The notes under the pieces were generated by a model that was given only the letters and a program-made list of their open reading frames with translations, was not told the origin of the DNA and did no database searches. A program made the translations under genes and the position numbers. Below, in pieces: positions 25,924 to 39,200 of a DNA stretch of 64,000 nucleotides. How positions within the stretch are numbered: the stretch's first letter is position 1; every line of letters starts with the position of its first letter. Source of the DNA: Symmetrospora coprosmae (lineage: Eukaryota > Basidiomycota > Cystobasidiomycetes > Symmetrosporaceae); assembly GCA_008802785.1 (NCBI GenBank), contig VUYT01000001.1, forward strand, positions 1,116,001 to 1,180,000, given 5' to 3'.

Positions 25924-28900
25924 ATGGCTACCGTGTATCCTACGCCCTCAACTTCGGCGTCCGTCATGGCTGCTTCTGCTCCTCGGCCGTCCATCCCGTT
26001 GATCTCCGGCAACTGCGGCGGTCTCGTCGGGCAACAACAACCACCGCGCCCCATCGATGCTGCTACTGCCGCTTCGACCTGGCATCCCCAATTCTCTGAT
26101 GCACAACCACATGCTGCGGCTGCTCCTCCGCACCGACCTCCACCTGCGCCGCCGGCACCGCAACCTTCTTCATCCCTTCTCCCGGCCGCTGCTCTGTACC
26201 ACCTGCCGCCCGGCTACATAGCCTACCTCGAGGAGCAGCACTACGCTGCCTTGCAGCATCATCAGCAGCTGCAGTACGGCAATGCCGCCGTACAACATGG
26301 GCAAAGCCTGGCCCATGCGCACTATCCCGTAGCATCGACTTCTGCCGGCTCCTCGAGTCTGCAGAGCCATGCACACGCACTCGCACACGCACAATACGAC
26401 CAGACGCAGCATGCCTACTATCAGAACTACTCGCAGGTGCAACCGGCAGACTCAGCTCCCGCTGGCCCACCAGATCACGCCGCAGGATCAGGGAACGACA
26501 GCGTAGCGAGCAGGTCTGCCGAGCAAGAAGCAGCAGCAGCCGAACTCGCTCAGCAGTATGCTACGGTTTCGCAGATAGAGGCGACCCCGTACACAGATCC
26601 AGAGACGGGAGATGCAGTCTATCCATGTCCCTTCTGCGACAAAAGCTACGCAGGAAAGCACGGAAGGAGCATCTGGAGGCGTCACCTCAGCAATAAGCAC
26701 GGCATTCCGCTTCACATCCAGCCACGGAGGACGCGATGGGATAACGGTGAGTGCAGCTCAGGACTGCTGTCGGCTTCTGTCCGCAACTGACTCAAAGCCT
26801 GCTATTCAGATCTGAACCGCCCAAAAGACGAAGCTGAGCGACACAAGCGGACACTCGAAAGCAAGCGCCGCTGGGCCGCCAAAAACCGCGCCGACAAGCG
26901 CGAGCGCAAGAAGAAAGGGCACGCAGGCAGCGCCACCCCCGGTTTGGAAGCTGCCGACGGCGATGAGAAGCCGTGCATTGATGAGGGAAATGGCGGTGGC
27001 AGCTTGCCGGGAAGCGTGAATGGCAAGGGGAAGGGCAAAGCGCCGTCGCGGGAGGCCTCGCTTGCGCCGAGCTTTGTGGGATCATACGACCCCAGCATCG
27101 AGGATTTCGAGGATTCGGACGCTGCCTTCATGCAGCACGCCGTGAAACAGGCGCACCTACATGCACAGGTCCGCAGTCAGGCACAGGCGGAAGCGGAGGC
27201 AGAGGCGGAGGCGGCGCGCCGGGGACTTGCAAACAGCTCAAAAGCCGACCAGGCGTCGAGCCGGGTGCAGAAGTTGCACTCTCAGCCCCGGTCGCAGTCT
27301 CAGCCACAGCCACCACCTCAGCCAGCATGGCAATTTACACCTGCTGGTATGCACCTGTACGCCGGAGCCGCACCACCCTCCACAGCTGCTAGCACAACGT
27401 CACGAGGATCACTCACTCCCAGTGCCTCAAAGACCGAGACTAAAGAAATGGCAACCTCGCAGCAATCCTTGCTGTCTCCTAGCTTTCTGCCTTACGGCCG
27501 TCCTCCGCAGGCGCGACAGCCATCAGCGCCGCCACACACAGCATATCCGCAGCAGTACGGCTATTCTGCGGAAGATGGCCATGTACCAGCCTCGCAATTC
27601 CCTCCGCATCGCCAGACCGCACCCGCGCAGGAACAGCCGGAGCTCCATGTCGTCTACCAACAGCAAGGCTTGCAACGCGCGCAGCTATCTGCATCAGTAA
27701 ACGGTCCCCCTCCACCCTCGCACTTCGCTCAAGCACAGGCGCAACAGATGTCTCTCGCGATACCCGAATACAGCCGAAGCCACTCCTCCGGTCTGGCGGG
27801 ACCTCAGCAGCAAGGCTTCCCGATGCAGAGGAGTGTGTCAGCTCCGGGATCTAGCTTATCAACCGAGCTTGCGCCACCAAACTACCTGCCGAGCCACCCA
27901 GTGCAGCACCCGCAAAGTCTGCGTCATTCCTCAGACATGCAGCTTCAGCACCCTCGACCGCAGTACACGCCGCGAAGTCACCTACTCAGGCTACCGCCAC
28001 AGATACATCTCGACGCGCAGCAGCAGCAGCAGCAGCATGGGCAGGATGAGCAATTCACCCCGTCGCAGCTGTTTTATGCGTCGCCTTCGCCCGAACCATC
28101 CTCCCTCACCTTCTCGGAAGCACAGACTTCACAGGCCGCCGCCGGATCAGTGCAGTATTATCACATCCCTTGCATGCCGGAGACCACGCTGCATGACCAA
28201 CGTCAGCCCGCGGCCTTCCTTCCAGCGCAAGCCCCGGAGCCGCTTCCTGCGGACGTTCGCCCTGATATGGCAAGAGCGTCGAGCGCTGTTACGATAGTGG
28301 CAGAGGCGCAGGGTGAGAACGAGAGCAGAGCGAGGAGGAGTTCGATGCCTGCTGCTGTTCTGCCGTCGCCTTGCCGAGCAACACATGCGGAAGCCGGTTC
28401 ATCGGTCTCAGTCGCACAAACGGAGTCTGCCGTGGTACGCGCCGCCGGCAGTGCAGCGGCTCCGGCATTTGAATCAGCGGCAGAAACAGTGGCCACGGCG
28501 GGGAGCGGTGCTGCAGCTGGACGCCAAAGAGCCGATTCTCTGGCGACAGCGCCTTTGCGCGCTGCTGCTCGATCTCGGGATGATAACGCAGCAGCAAACA
28601 GGGCTAGTGCCGTTCACATCACACCTGTCAAGCGGGCATCGAAGCGAGGTCCTATGTCCCGCTGCGACAGCAAGGCTGAGGCTGCTCTCCAGCTACTCGC
28701 GCTCAAGACAAGCAGCTCCAGCCCGCCGCCCATGCCGCCCATCGCGAAAGTATCCAAGGCTCGACAGGCCAAGAAGGCATCAGCCGCATCGAAGCGCAGG
28801 CTCACAGCTTCTGGTCCTGCGCTCCCGCCATCGGCCTCGGTGCCTGTAGAAGGTGACGTCGACGCGGAGGGCAGCAGCGATCACGACATGCAACAAGAAA

Positions 28901-30105
28901 TGGAGGGCAGCCGTGTCGAGACGAGCTTTGCAGACTCGGGTTTCGGCATGAGCGACGAAAGCCTGCGTGCTAGGGACTCGGGTTTCATGACAGGAAAGCA
29001 GGCGTTGCCCGTTCCCGATTCTGGCACTCAGGAAGTTGCGACAATGACTCGGATGGACCTTCCCAGCTCGCCTCCGCCGCTTCCTGCGCCCATCGCTACC
29101 AGCAGCAAATCAAAGGCAGCGTTCAGCCAGCGCCTGCTCTCGCTCTCGCCAGCTTCCTCCCCGCCCATGCAGCTCGCCCCGTCCGCTGCTCTTGGAAGCA
29201 CTGGTCTCTCGTCCTCGCCCTTCGCGATCCCCGCAGCGCCGATGCCAGGCTTGCTTCCGCCCGCGACGCTTTCGGCTTCGCATCCCCTCCACATCACGCC
29301 CACGAAGAAACGGCTGCGTGCGGCAGTGGACAGCTTGGAGAACGACGAGAACGAAGGGCCATACGACCTATCGCATTTCCTATCTCTACCGGCTCATCAA
29401 CGTGCCGAGCGCATCTCTGTCGAGTCGTCTCCAGAGGGTTCGAGCGAGCCGCCATTGACCCGACGCCGTCTGTTGATCAGCTCGCCTGTCTCGCACCACT
29501 CGCAAATCGGCCGAGGTAGTACAGGCTTGTACAGCAGCTCAAGCGGCGGGAGGAGATCGCCTAAAGCGGGAGGTGCCATGCCAGAACGCCATGGCGACAT
29601 CGACTCCGTGCCGGGCCTGCCTCCCTCCTCCTCCTGCGATGCATTCTCGTCCTCCCACTTGTCGACACCTCACCCTCAGACGCAACTCTACCCTTCCACT
29701 TGGAGCATGCGCGGGCAGGGTACCGGCCAGGTCCCGAGCACTCACGGGGCTGGCAAAGGCTTGTCACACGAGATCAGCGGTAACGGCACTGCCTCGCACT
29801 CACGCTCGAACTCGATCTTCAAGATTGACAACACGGGCCGCCCGTCAGCGGGACTGGGCGTCATGTCGTCGCCTGGCGGGTTCCTGCTCTCGAGCCCAGA
29901 GCATGCTGCCGTCAGCCGCAGCCTCGGCCTTGTCGCTGAGCCGTACCATCCCACGTCGTTCGAGCTTCAGTTTCTGAAAGGCTTCGCGGACACGGGCATG
30001 CACGAATACGCGCAGAATGTTTTTAGAGGAGTGCAGCGAAACAGGCAGAGTGAGAGCGGCTCTGGATCAGGATCAGGGTCAGGCGTGTGCAGCAGCGACG
30101 AGTAG
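25924..30105 (+). CDS. Large low-complexity protein with one C2H2-like zinc finger
   Basis: Two exons (25924-26746, 26810-30105) give 1372 residues. One zinc finger is visible at about residues 234-259, YPCPFCDKSYAGKHGRSIW then RRHLSNKHG, with spacing C-x2-C-x15-H-x4-H, followed by a basic stretch (DEAERHKRTLESKRRWAAKN, RADKRERKKK) that could bind nucleic acid or act as a nuclear signal. The rest is Ser, Gln, Pro and Ala-rich without recognisable domains. Short conserved-looking islands occur near the end (LHITPTKKRLRAAVDS, ENEGPYDLSHFLSLP, TSFELQFLKGFADTGMHEYA) and could be docking motifs. The likely role is a DNA-binding regulator, but only the finger supports this. ATG 25924 is the first in-frame Met. 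Confidence 0.8.
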
Positions 30106-30695
30106 CGGGCTGGGAGCCACGAGATGGGAGATGGCAGGCAAGGGGGAGGTCAGAATGACACGGATACGTTGCTGATCATACGCGGCGGGCCTTGATGCTA
30201 GCTTGACACCAGCCTGAACCTGGTCGGGCTCAGGTTCGCCACACAGACTGAGGGACCGATACGAAGCGCAGCAGTCTCTCATCGTTGTAATACAGCCTCC
30301 AAGTAGGAAGCGCACGCACGCACGCACGCACGCATGCACTTGAAAGCACTTGACTCGTCTGCATCTTTATTCCAAGCGCTCCGACTTTACCCTCTGAAAT
30401 CGTGCTTGCTCCGGTTCCTCCCCCTGGCGAGGTCAGGTCGGCACGGAGGTTGCCGGTCCAAGCGGGGCTCGCGCGGACGTCGCCGGGCCTCACGGGCCTG
30501 GTGACGAGATCGTCCAGTTTCCGAGCTGGTTGCGAGTGCTGGAGTCATCAGTGTCAACAGCTTCTCTTCGCTTCCTTCAGTCATCACACAGAGCAGGTTG
30601 CCCCTCAAGCACCGGACAGCCGCAGCTCACTCATACCCGCGACAGCTCCGCCTTCATCAGAGTAGCCCCCCTTTCGCGCTCATCAGACAGACGCC
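30106..30695. promoter_or_regulatory. Isocitrate lyase upstream region
   Basis: This 590-bp stretch holds the 3' flank of the zinc-finger gene and the ICL1 promoter. It contains the CGCA microsatellite. Isocitrate lyase genes are usually repressed by glucose and induced by acetate or fatty acids. I could not assign a specific carbon-source element from sequence. Confidence 0.5.
30311..30334. repeat. CGCA tetranucleotide microsatellite
   Basis: Six tandem copies of CGCA are visible directly, about 360 bp upstream of the isocitrate lyase start. Confidence 0.9.
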
Positions 30696-32945
30696 ATGGC
30701 ACAAGAGTTCGCTGCCCAGGAGGACAAGATCTTCAAGGAGGAGGTCGAGCAGGTCAAGCAATGGTTCAAGGTGGGTGCTGACGTGCTTGCGGTACCGCTC
30801 CCCTGCGCTCCTTCACTCGAAGGTGCTGCTTGCTCCGGAATGACAAGCACTCCGGAGCACCGAGCCGGCCGGCTGAGGCGGCGGAGAGGCCACCCGAGGG
30901 GAGGGCCCGAGCACTTCAGCGTGAAATACGAGCAGGAGCATGGTCGGAGCAACGACTGACTCCACTGACAATCCATCCTGCTCGTGTCCACAGTCACCCC
31001 GCTTCGAAGGCCTCATCCGTCCCTACACTGCTGAGCAGGTTGTCAGCAAGCGAGGGACCATCCCTCTCCACTACCCTTCAAATGTCCAGGGCAAGAAGCT
31101 CCACAAGCTCCTCAGCCAACACGCAAAGAACAAGACACCCTCGCACACCTATGGAGCGTGGGTTACCGTGTCCACGCGACCTTCAGCGTTGTGTCTGGAC
31201 TGACCATCCCTTGCCACCCCGACAGCCTCGACCCTGTCCAGATCACGCAGATGGCAAAATACCTCGAGACTGTCTACGTTTCGGGCTGGCAGTCGAGCAG
31301 CACAGCGAGCTCGACCAACGAGCCTGGACCAGATCTTGCCGACTAGTGAGTCAGGTAGCTTAGGAGAACCGCTCCCAGACCTGACGGCGGGCTCCTGTGC
31401 CCTCTCCACCAGCCCTTACAACACTGTGCGTCCGGTGACTGCTCACGTGTGTAGGGATGCCCGACTGACCATCTCGATCTGCTGCTCAGGTCCCGAACAA
31501 GGTCGAGCATCTGTTCATGGCCCAGCTCTTCCACGACCGGAAGCAGCGCGAGGCACGAAGCGGTATGAGCGTCCAAGAGAAGGCCAAGACGCCCTACATT
31601 GACTGTGCGTGCGTTTAGCACACCGTCCGGGTTGCGGTCGCTGATATTTAAAGATACCTCCCAGACATGAGGCCCATCATTGCCGACGCCGACACTGGTC
31701 ACGGAGGTCTGACCGCCACGATGAAGCTCACCAAGCTCTTCGTCGAGCGCGGAGCTGCAGGCATTCACATCGAGGATCAGGCTCCAGGCACCAAGAAATG
31801 CGGCCACATGGCCGGCAAGGTCCTCGTTCCCATCCAGGAGCACATCAACCGACTCATCGCCATTCGATTGCAGTACGACATCATGGGCGTCGAGAACCTT
31901 ATCGTCTGCCGAACCGATGCCGAAGCGGCTACCCTGCTCTCGACGAATGTTGATGAGCGCGACCACGCCTTTGTCCTCGGAACGACAAACGAGAGCCTTG
32001 ACCCGCTCGTCGAGGTCATGAACAAGGCGGAGCGGGCCGGCAAGATCGGCGACGAACTCCAGGCCATTGAGGATGACTGGATGTCGAAAGCCAACCTTAC
32101 GCTCTATGGCGATGCCATCTCGGCTGCATTGAAGAAGAAGGGTATCTCGCAAAAGAAGATCGACGACTACTTGACGAAGACGGCGCACGTCTCGCACGCA
32201 AAGGCCGTCAAGGTGGCCAAGCAGGAGTTTGGTGTCGAGATCTTCTGGGACTGGGATGCACCGCGCTCTCGAGAGGGCTACTACCGCTACCAGGGCGGTA
32301 CGCAGTCGTGCATCAACCGTGCCGTCTTCTACGCGCCGTACTGCGATGCTCTATGGATGGAGACGGCCAAGCCGATTCTGAGCCAGGCGAAAGAGTTCTC
32401 CGCAGGCGTCAAGTCAGTCCATCCGAACAAGTGGCTCTCGTACAATCTCAGCCCATCCTTCAACTGGGATGCTGCTGGACTGAGCGAGACGGCCATGCGC
32501 GACTACATCTGGGAGCTCGGCAAGCTCGGCTTCGTGTGGCAGTTCATCACGCTTGCTGGACTGCACTCCAATGCCTACATCTCGGATCAGTTCGCCAAAG
32601 CCTTTGCAAAGGACGGCATGGCGGCCTATGTCGGGCTCATCCAGCGCAAGGAGCGAGAGATCGGCTGCGATGTCCTCACGCATCAGAAGGTGGGTCTGGA
32701 TTGGCCTCCCGGGGCGGACCGCAAGATGCTGAGACTGACTTTGCTGTTCGGCCTTCACAGTGGTCGGGAGCAGAGTACGTCGATGGTCTCCTCAAGACTG
32801 TCACTGGCGGTGTCTCGTCGACGGCAGCCATGGGCAAGGTGGGTCGTTCGCCCGGCTGGAAGTTCCTCTAGACATACGCTGATGCAATTGGTGTGTGTTA
32901 CAGGGAGTCACCGAGGGGCAATTCGGCCAGGCAACCAAGCATTAG
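30696..32945 (+). CDS. ICL1: Isocitrate lyase (glyoxylate cycle)
   Basis: Eight exons (30696-30770, 30994-31157, 31226-31345, 31413-31425, 31490-31604, 31665-32689, 32761-32838, 32904-32945) give 543 residues. The enzyme cleaves isocitrate to succinate and glyoxylate, allowing growth on C2 compounds and fatty acids. The active-site signature KKCGHM is present (in [15 protein letters not shown]), as are [18 protein letters not shown] (Mg-binding region), [22 protein letters not shown] and the fungal extension region. Exon 4 is a 13-nt microexon that restores the family sequence [18 protein letters not shown]. Intron 1 is 223 nt, the longest in the gene. The protein ends GQFGQATKH, which is not a canonical SKL-type peroxisomal signal, so cytosolic placement is possible. 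Confidence 0.96.
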
Positions 32946-33271
32946 TCTTGCATGCACCACATCTCCGTACGCTGAGGAACCTGGCTGCCACCTTCACGGT
33001 GACGTCCGCGCAGCATCCAGCCGTTCGCACGTGATTGTCTGGGCGAGCACCCACGTGGCGCGGACTTCTCTCGACTTGCGTCCTACGAGTACGCACCCGT
33101 GTATCACTGTAGCTCTCATCCCTATATTGGAACAGACACCTTGCTAGCTGTGATGATTGATTGCTCTCGATACATTGAGCTCAATTTCGCGGTCCTGTCC
33201 GCCTCGGTCGGCGTCTTGCGAAGAAGCCCTGCCCCTTTACCTCTGTCCGGATCCGCACAGCCAAGTCTGCA
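32946..33271. other. Intergenic gap between ICL1 and PLD1
   Basis: A 326-bp gap in tandem orientation, presumed to hold the ICL1 3' end and the PLD1 promoter. No gene, repeat or RNA is apparent. Confidence 0.6.
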
Positions 33272-36200
33272 ATGGGTGACCTCGCAGAAGTCGTGCTGCA
33301 GGCGGCGAGGAAGGAGAAAGAGAAGGAGGACTCCCACCGCATCGCATCCAATGGAGCCGGTCGCTCTTCCCAGTCTCGCTCCGGGTCAGGCGGAGGCGGC
33401 ACCTCGCTGGCACCTCCCTTTGAGTGGTCCGGGCCAGCCAGCCGCAACTTGACGTCGTCGCCGGAGCCAATGAGCCGCAGACCGTCGACTGGCGGCGCTG
33501 CACCGAATGGAGACACCAATGGCATTGCTCACGACAGTCCAGCCGGCCCTGCCCAAGGTTCAGGTCCTGGCAGCGGCGCCCCCTCTGGAGTAGCGGCCGG
33601 GGCACCTGGGGCGTCATCGTCAGCGAAGAAACAGCGCCAGCAGGGAGTACGGGCGCAAAAGCCCTCATCGAAGCGACTGCACTCGCACTTCTTCCAGAGT
33701 AGCGGCTCGTCGGGCGACCAGGCTGCGCAGAAAGCTGCTGCAAAGAAGCTGTACACGAGCGAGTCGACGCACGACGAGGAGGATGAAGATGCCGAGGCGC
33801 GCAGGCTCGAGAACGCCGAGCACGAAAGTGAAGGGCTGGAGGCGAGCAACGGTGGCAGACACATGCAGAGCTCCCAGCCGCAGCAGCAGTCGCACGCCCA
33901 AGCCAGGAATCTCGACAACGAGCAGGATGACGCCAACGGAGACCTTGACAAGCTTCGCGAGAGCCTGGGCAGGAGCAAAGCGCGTCAGACGACACCCATG
34001 CGAGGGCCCTTCTCGCGCCTGGACAGCACAAGAGGGCAGACCTTGCTTGAGCAGGGCTCACTCGGCAAAGGCAAAGGTAAGGCAAAGGGACGGGCGAGCG
34101 TCGGCCCGACAGACAGCAAGAGCGGTCGCGACAGTGGCGAACGAGGAGCCGCTGCGGAGAATGGCGACAAGCAGGAGCAAGGCAGGAGAAAGAGCTTTGG
34201 ACATACAGATCAAAGCAGGTCTGGCAGCGGCGATAGTACCCACGCCGGCAAGGTCAGCGATGGGCGCCGATACAGCATGTCTGGCGCTGGCAGGCGTTTC
34301 GGCACGCTCACAGGGTTCTTGTCCGAGACGGAAGAAGCCTCTTCGACCGATGACGACGCTCCAGCGGTTGCGCATAGGATGAACAGCGCTCTCTCCGCTG
34401 GGGCCAACGGCCATAATTCGGACTCCGACAGCCGTCGCCAGAATCCGCTCGCGAGCTCTGGCGGATACTTCGACGGCAATCGCGGAAGAACCGGCGATGC
34501 GCTAGGCCAACAGCGATCCAGGCCAGGCTCTCTAGCGCCAGGGTCAGGGCAGCAGACTCCGCTCCAGCGCAAGTCTAGTAACCGCTCCTTTAGCTTCCCT
34601 TTTGGCCGATCTGCAAACCGGCAGGATAGCGGAGATCAACCTGGCAGTTCTCGAGAGCAAGAAGGAGGCGAGCATTCTCCGGCTGTCCACCGCGATCCTT
34701 CCCTTCAGGACGATGGCGGTGGAGCCGATCGACCGGGGTACAACAGGGCCGCGGGTACTGCCTTTGGCGGCTGGGGCGCAGATGGCAAGAACAGATGGGC
34801 CGCGCTGCGTCAGAGGTTGAAGCAGGACAAGAAGCCGGAAGATCTCGAAAAGACCCTTACCGGCCAAGAGCTCATTACAGACTTGTCGAGCGGTATGATG
34901 AGCATCATGATGCTCAAGATGGCTTTTGATCGTGACGAGCACGACAAGCATCGCGTGAGCGGGCAGAGCGTACCTCTGCACTACATGTGTAGTCTGTTCT
35001 GATCACGCAGCTCCTACCTTTATCCTGCCAGATACCTGTCCTCCTCAACTACCTCAAGCTACGCATTACAGACTCAGTATACCCTTTCCACAACACGCAT
35101 GCCATTTTCCGTATCGAGCTCGAGTACGGAGACGGCCTACTCAAATGGACCGTTTACCGCGAGCTCCGCGATTTCGTCAACCTGCATACGCATTATAGGG
35201 TCGCGAATGTCAAGCACTCACTCGACAAATTCCCTGCATTTCCCAAAGTCAGCATTCCCTACTTCAACCTTCTCAAGAAAGAGCGGACGGAAAAGGGCGG
35301 TACGGTGCCCGGCAAAGCCGAATTTGCAAAGATGCAGCGAGAGGCGTTGGAGACCTATCTCTTGAAGCTCATCCGAGCGGTGGTGCGTGGCGATGGATAC
35401 TTCGGGCACACGTCGGCTCAGCCCTAACCCATCTATGGTATCGCACAGATGTTCCGGCCAGAGGCAAATCGTCTCTGCAAGTTCTTCGAGCTGTCAGCAA
35501 TGTCTATCGCTCTCGCGAAGAGGGGAGGATCTCAGGGCAAGCAAGGCTATCTGCGTGTTCTTTCTTCGGGCGCGTCGAGACACAAGCGTCCGGGCTTCCA
35601 CCCGCTGGACCTGAAAAGGCGACACGAGCCCAAATGGTTCATCGTCAGGGAGAGCTACATTGTCTCGACGGACGAGCCGTGTGATGTGGGTTCACCGTTC
35701 CACCGCTACATTGCTCTCGACTGGACTCAATGCGTGTGTCTTCTATCTGCTCAGACCAAGGTCTGGGACTGTTTCCTCATTGACGCGGACTTCGAGATCG
35801 AGCGACCTCGTCGACTATATCGCCAGGGCATCGGTCTTTTCGCTGATCACAAGCAGAAGACTCAGGACAAGGACCCGCGGCAGGATGAGAAGGGAGACCT
35901 GCCGGATGGCGTTGATGAATTCGCCGGAGCCGAAGGTATCAGGGGTGGCGCAGTTGGCGACCCGAACGATCCTTCCACCACCAGCATGGCTGCGGACGAT
36001 CCGAAGACCCTCAAGAACGCCTCGGCCCATACCTTCTACATCAAGAATGCAGAGCGCAGAATGAAGCTTGTCGCAAAGAGCGAGCGACAAATGGATCAGT
36101 TCATCGCTAGTATTGAGAAGACGGTTGAGAAGAGTATCTGGGCAGGCAAGAATCGCTTCGGCAGCTTTGCGCCTATCCGGCTCAACGTGGCTGCTCAATG

Positions 36201-39200
36201 GCTTGTTGACGGCGTGAGTCCGCAAGTCACCTCACCTCAGCACTGGGCTGAGTAGTCCATCACATCCCAGCGCGACTACTACTGGAACCTCTCGCGTGCT
36301 ATCCTACTCGCGAAGGAGAAGATCTATATCCACGACTGGTGGCTAAGTCCCGAGCTCTATCTTCGTCGCCCGCCAGCAGAGAACGGGCGCTGGCGTCTGG
36401 ACCGGCTACTGCAGCGAAAGGCTGAGGAAGGCGTGCAGATCTTTGTCATCGTCTACAATGAGGTTTCGAACGACTTTACGCCCGTCGACTCCAACCATAC
36501 CAAGAGTACACTGGTTGGCCTTCACCCGAATATCATGGTTCAGCGATCGCCTAGCCACGCGCAGACGCGCACGCTACTGTGGTCGCATCACGAAAAGATG
36601 TGCGTTATCGACGACACAATTGGCTTCATGGGTGGCTTGGATCTCTGCTTTGGACGGTGAGTGTGCTCGAGCTGCGTCTTTGCGGTCGCCAGAGCGGCTG
36701 AAACTATCGAATGCAGATGGGACACCCCTGCGCATGCGATGGTCGATGATGGCCCAGCCTTGGCCGATGATCTCGATCTGCCCGAGAACAAGGCCAACGG
36801 GCACAGCCACGAGCGAGAATCCTCGCAGATATGGCCTGGCAAGGATTATGCGTGCGTGCCCGTACTTTCCTGCTTGGTCGCTAGCTGAGCAGGTTCTGGT
36901 TGCAGCAACTCACGGATCACGGACTTCTACGACCTGAATAAGCCGTTCGAGGACATGTTTGACCGCTCGAAGACGCCCAGAGAGCCCTGGTGAGCATGTT
37001 GTCTCCCAGCCCGCTCCTTAGCTCTCTGCTGACAGTCCTGTACATCTTGCAGGCACGACATCGGTCTACAGATCATTGGTCAGCCGGCCCGTGATCTCTG
37101 TCGTCACTTCATGCAGAGGTGGAATCTACTCTTGCGGACCAAGAACCATCGCCGCTTCATGCCTTTCCTTCTACCTCCACCGGACTTCACCGCACGCGAG
37201 CTGGCCAATTTGCAGCTTACCGGTACATGCGAGGTACAGATCTGTCGCTCTGCATCGCCCTGGTCGATTGGAACGCCAAACAAAATAGAGCACTCCATTC
37301 AGACAGCTTACATCAAGGCGTGAGTCAAATATCACATTGGATTAATGCGCGTTCCAACTGATCTGGTATCCGGTTTGCAGCATCCAATTATCAGACTACT
37401 TTGTCTACATCGAGAACCAGTTCTTCATCACAAGTACCGTGGTCGGCGGGACCTCCATCGAAAACAACATCGGGAATGCCATTGTGGCTCGCATCCAGCA
37501 AGCACATTCCGAGGGGAAGCCGTGGCGGTGAGCAGGGCCTGCTAGATCGCCGAAACACGACGGGAGAGCTGATCCACTTTGCCCCACAGCGCCATCATCC
37601 TCATCCCGCTCGAGCCGGGATATCCGATGCCGGTAGATCACCCTGATGCTGGCTCAGTCCGGCTTATCATGGAGTGTCAGTTCAACTCGATCTGTCGAGG
37701 GGAGCACTCGATCTTCGCCCGCCTGCGACGAGATGGCATCGATCCGAACGAGCACATCAGTATCTATGGCCTGAGGAGCTGGTCACGTATGCAAGATGGT
37801 ACACTGGCCACCATGGGCGTAAGTCTGTTGTCTCGGCGTATCCGTCTTACATAGGCTGACCCCCTCATCGTACTCGATAGGTCTACATCCACGCCAAGTG
37901 CATGGTCGTGGACGACCGCATTGCGATCATCGGCTCCGCCAACATCAATGAACGCTCTCAACGCGGAGATCGTGACTCTGAGCTCGCCTGTGTCATTCGA
38001 GATACGGATATGATTGACAGCACCATGGCAGGCAAGCCATACAAGGTTGGCCGCTTTGCGCACACTCTTCGCATCAGGCTCATGCGTGAACACCTCGGGG
38101 TTGACGTCGACGCGCTTGAGGAGGAGGAAGCCCATATGGACCTGATGGAACGCGAGCCCGTCATCCCAGATGAGGATGATGTTGATGTGTGGGATCCCAG
38201 CAAAGAAGAGCACGCTGGCAAAGGAGGCATTACGGGCGAGAAGGGTCACAGAACGCGTGCAAACGAGGAGGGCCACCGCCTTGGCGGACGGTTCGGCGAA
38301 GTTGCGAAGGGCGCAGGCGAGGCAGTGGGCATTGCTGCCCAAAAGGGCATGCCAAACATCGATGCTGGAGCTGCTTCGGCTGCAGATAACGCCGGCCATA
38401 AGGCCAAGAAGAGCGCGCACCACAGTACGGAGACTGAGGACGGACCCAGCACGGGTGGTGATCGCATCGTTACTGGGGGAGAGGACGGTGACGGTACCGC
38501 TTCCACCGTGGTGCCTACTCTGGAGGAAAAGACCCTGGGTGAAGGGAGACCCCAGAACGGCAAGCAGGATGGTATGCATGCGTCTGAAACTCGGAGCGAG
38601 GGTAAGAGTAGCGGCCGGTCTGGGCCTCAGCAGGGTCGCTTGGTAGACGACCTAAAGCAGGCAGGGGCAGGGTCTTCGACATCTGGTCAAGCGAGCGGAC
38701 AGCCCGACGCGAATCACAACGTATCCGATACACGTCAGCTCGCTGGCAAGGGCGATACGGGCCAGGAGCTGCGTGAGCCGGAGGACGTTGCGCATGCTCA
38801 CCGTGGCGGTGGACATCACGATAACCTCCATGATCTCGAAGAACACGAGGAGCGTGCAAAGGCGCAGCGACCCACTGATGAAAAGGAGCGCAAGAAGGAC
38901 AAGGCCGAGGAGAAGATTCGAAAGCGGCACAGTCGCTTAAATAGCAATGTCACAGTGGCTAGCTTTGGAAGCACCAGCCCGACCATGGTCAGGGAGGAAT
39001 CGGAGGCTGGAAGCAAGACCGCTGGAGGCAAGAGTAACGAACAGATCGCCAACTCCAACCGCGCGGTTGATGCTGCACGCAAGGGACTGCAGGGAAAGAT
39101 GAATGCCTATTCCCTGCCAACGCAGGCGCCCAAGGTGGACCCGAAGATGTTCGATGATCCGTTGACCGACAGCTTCTACAAGGACGTCTGGGTCGCTGGT

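Noticed and set aside
26944-30105. Zinc-finger protein starting at 26944
   Set aside because: This frame begins within the second exon; the first exon with the zinc finger joins in phase at 26746/26810.
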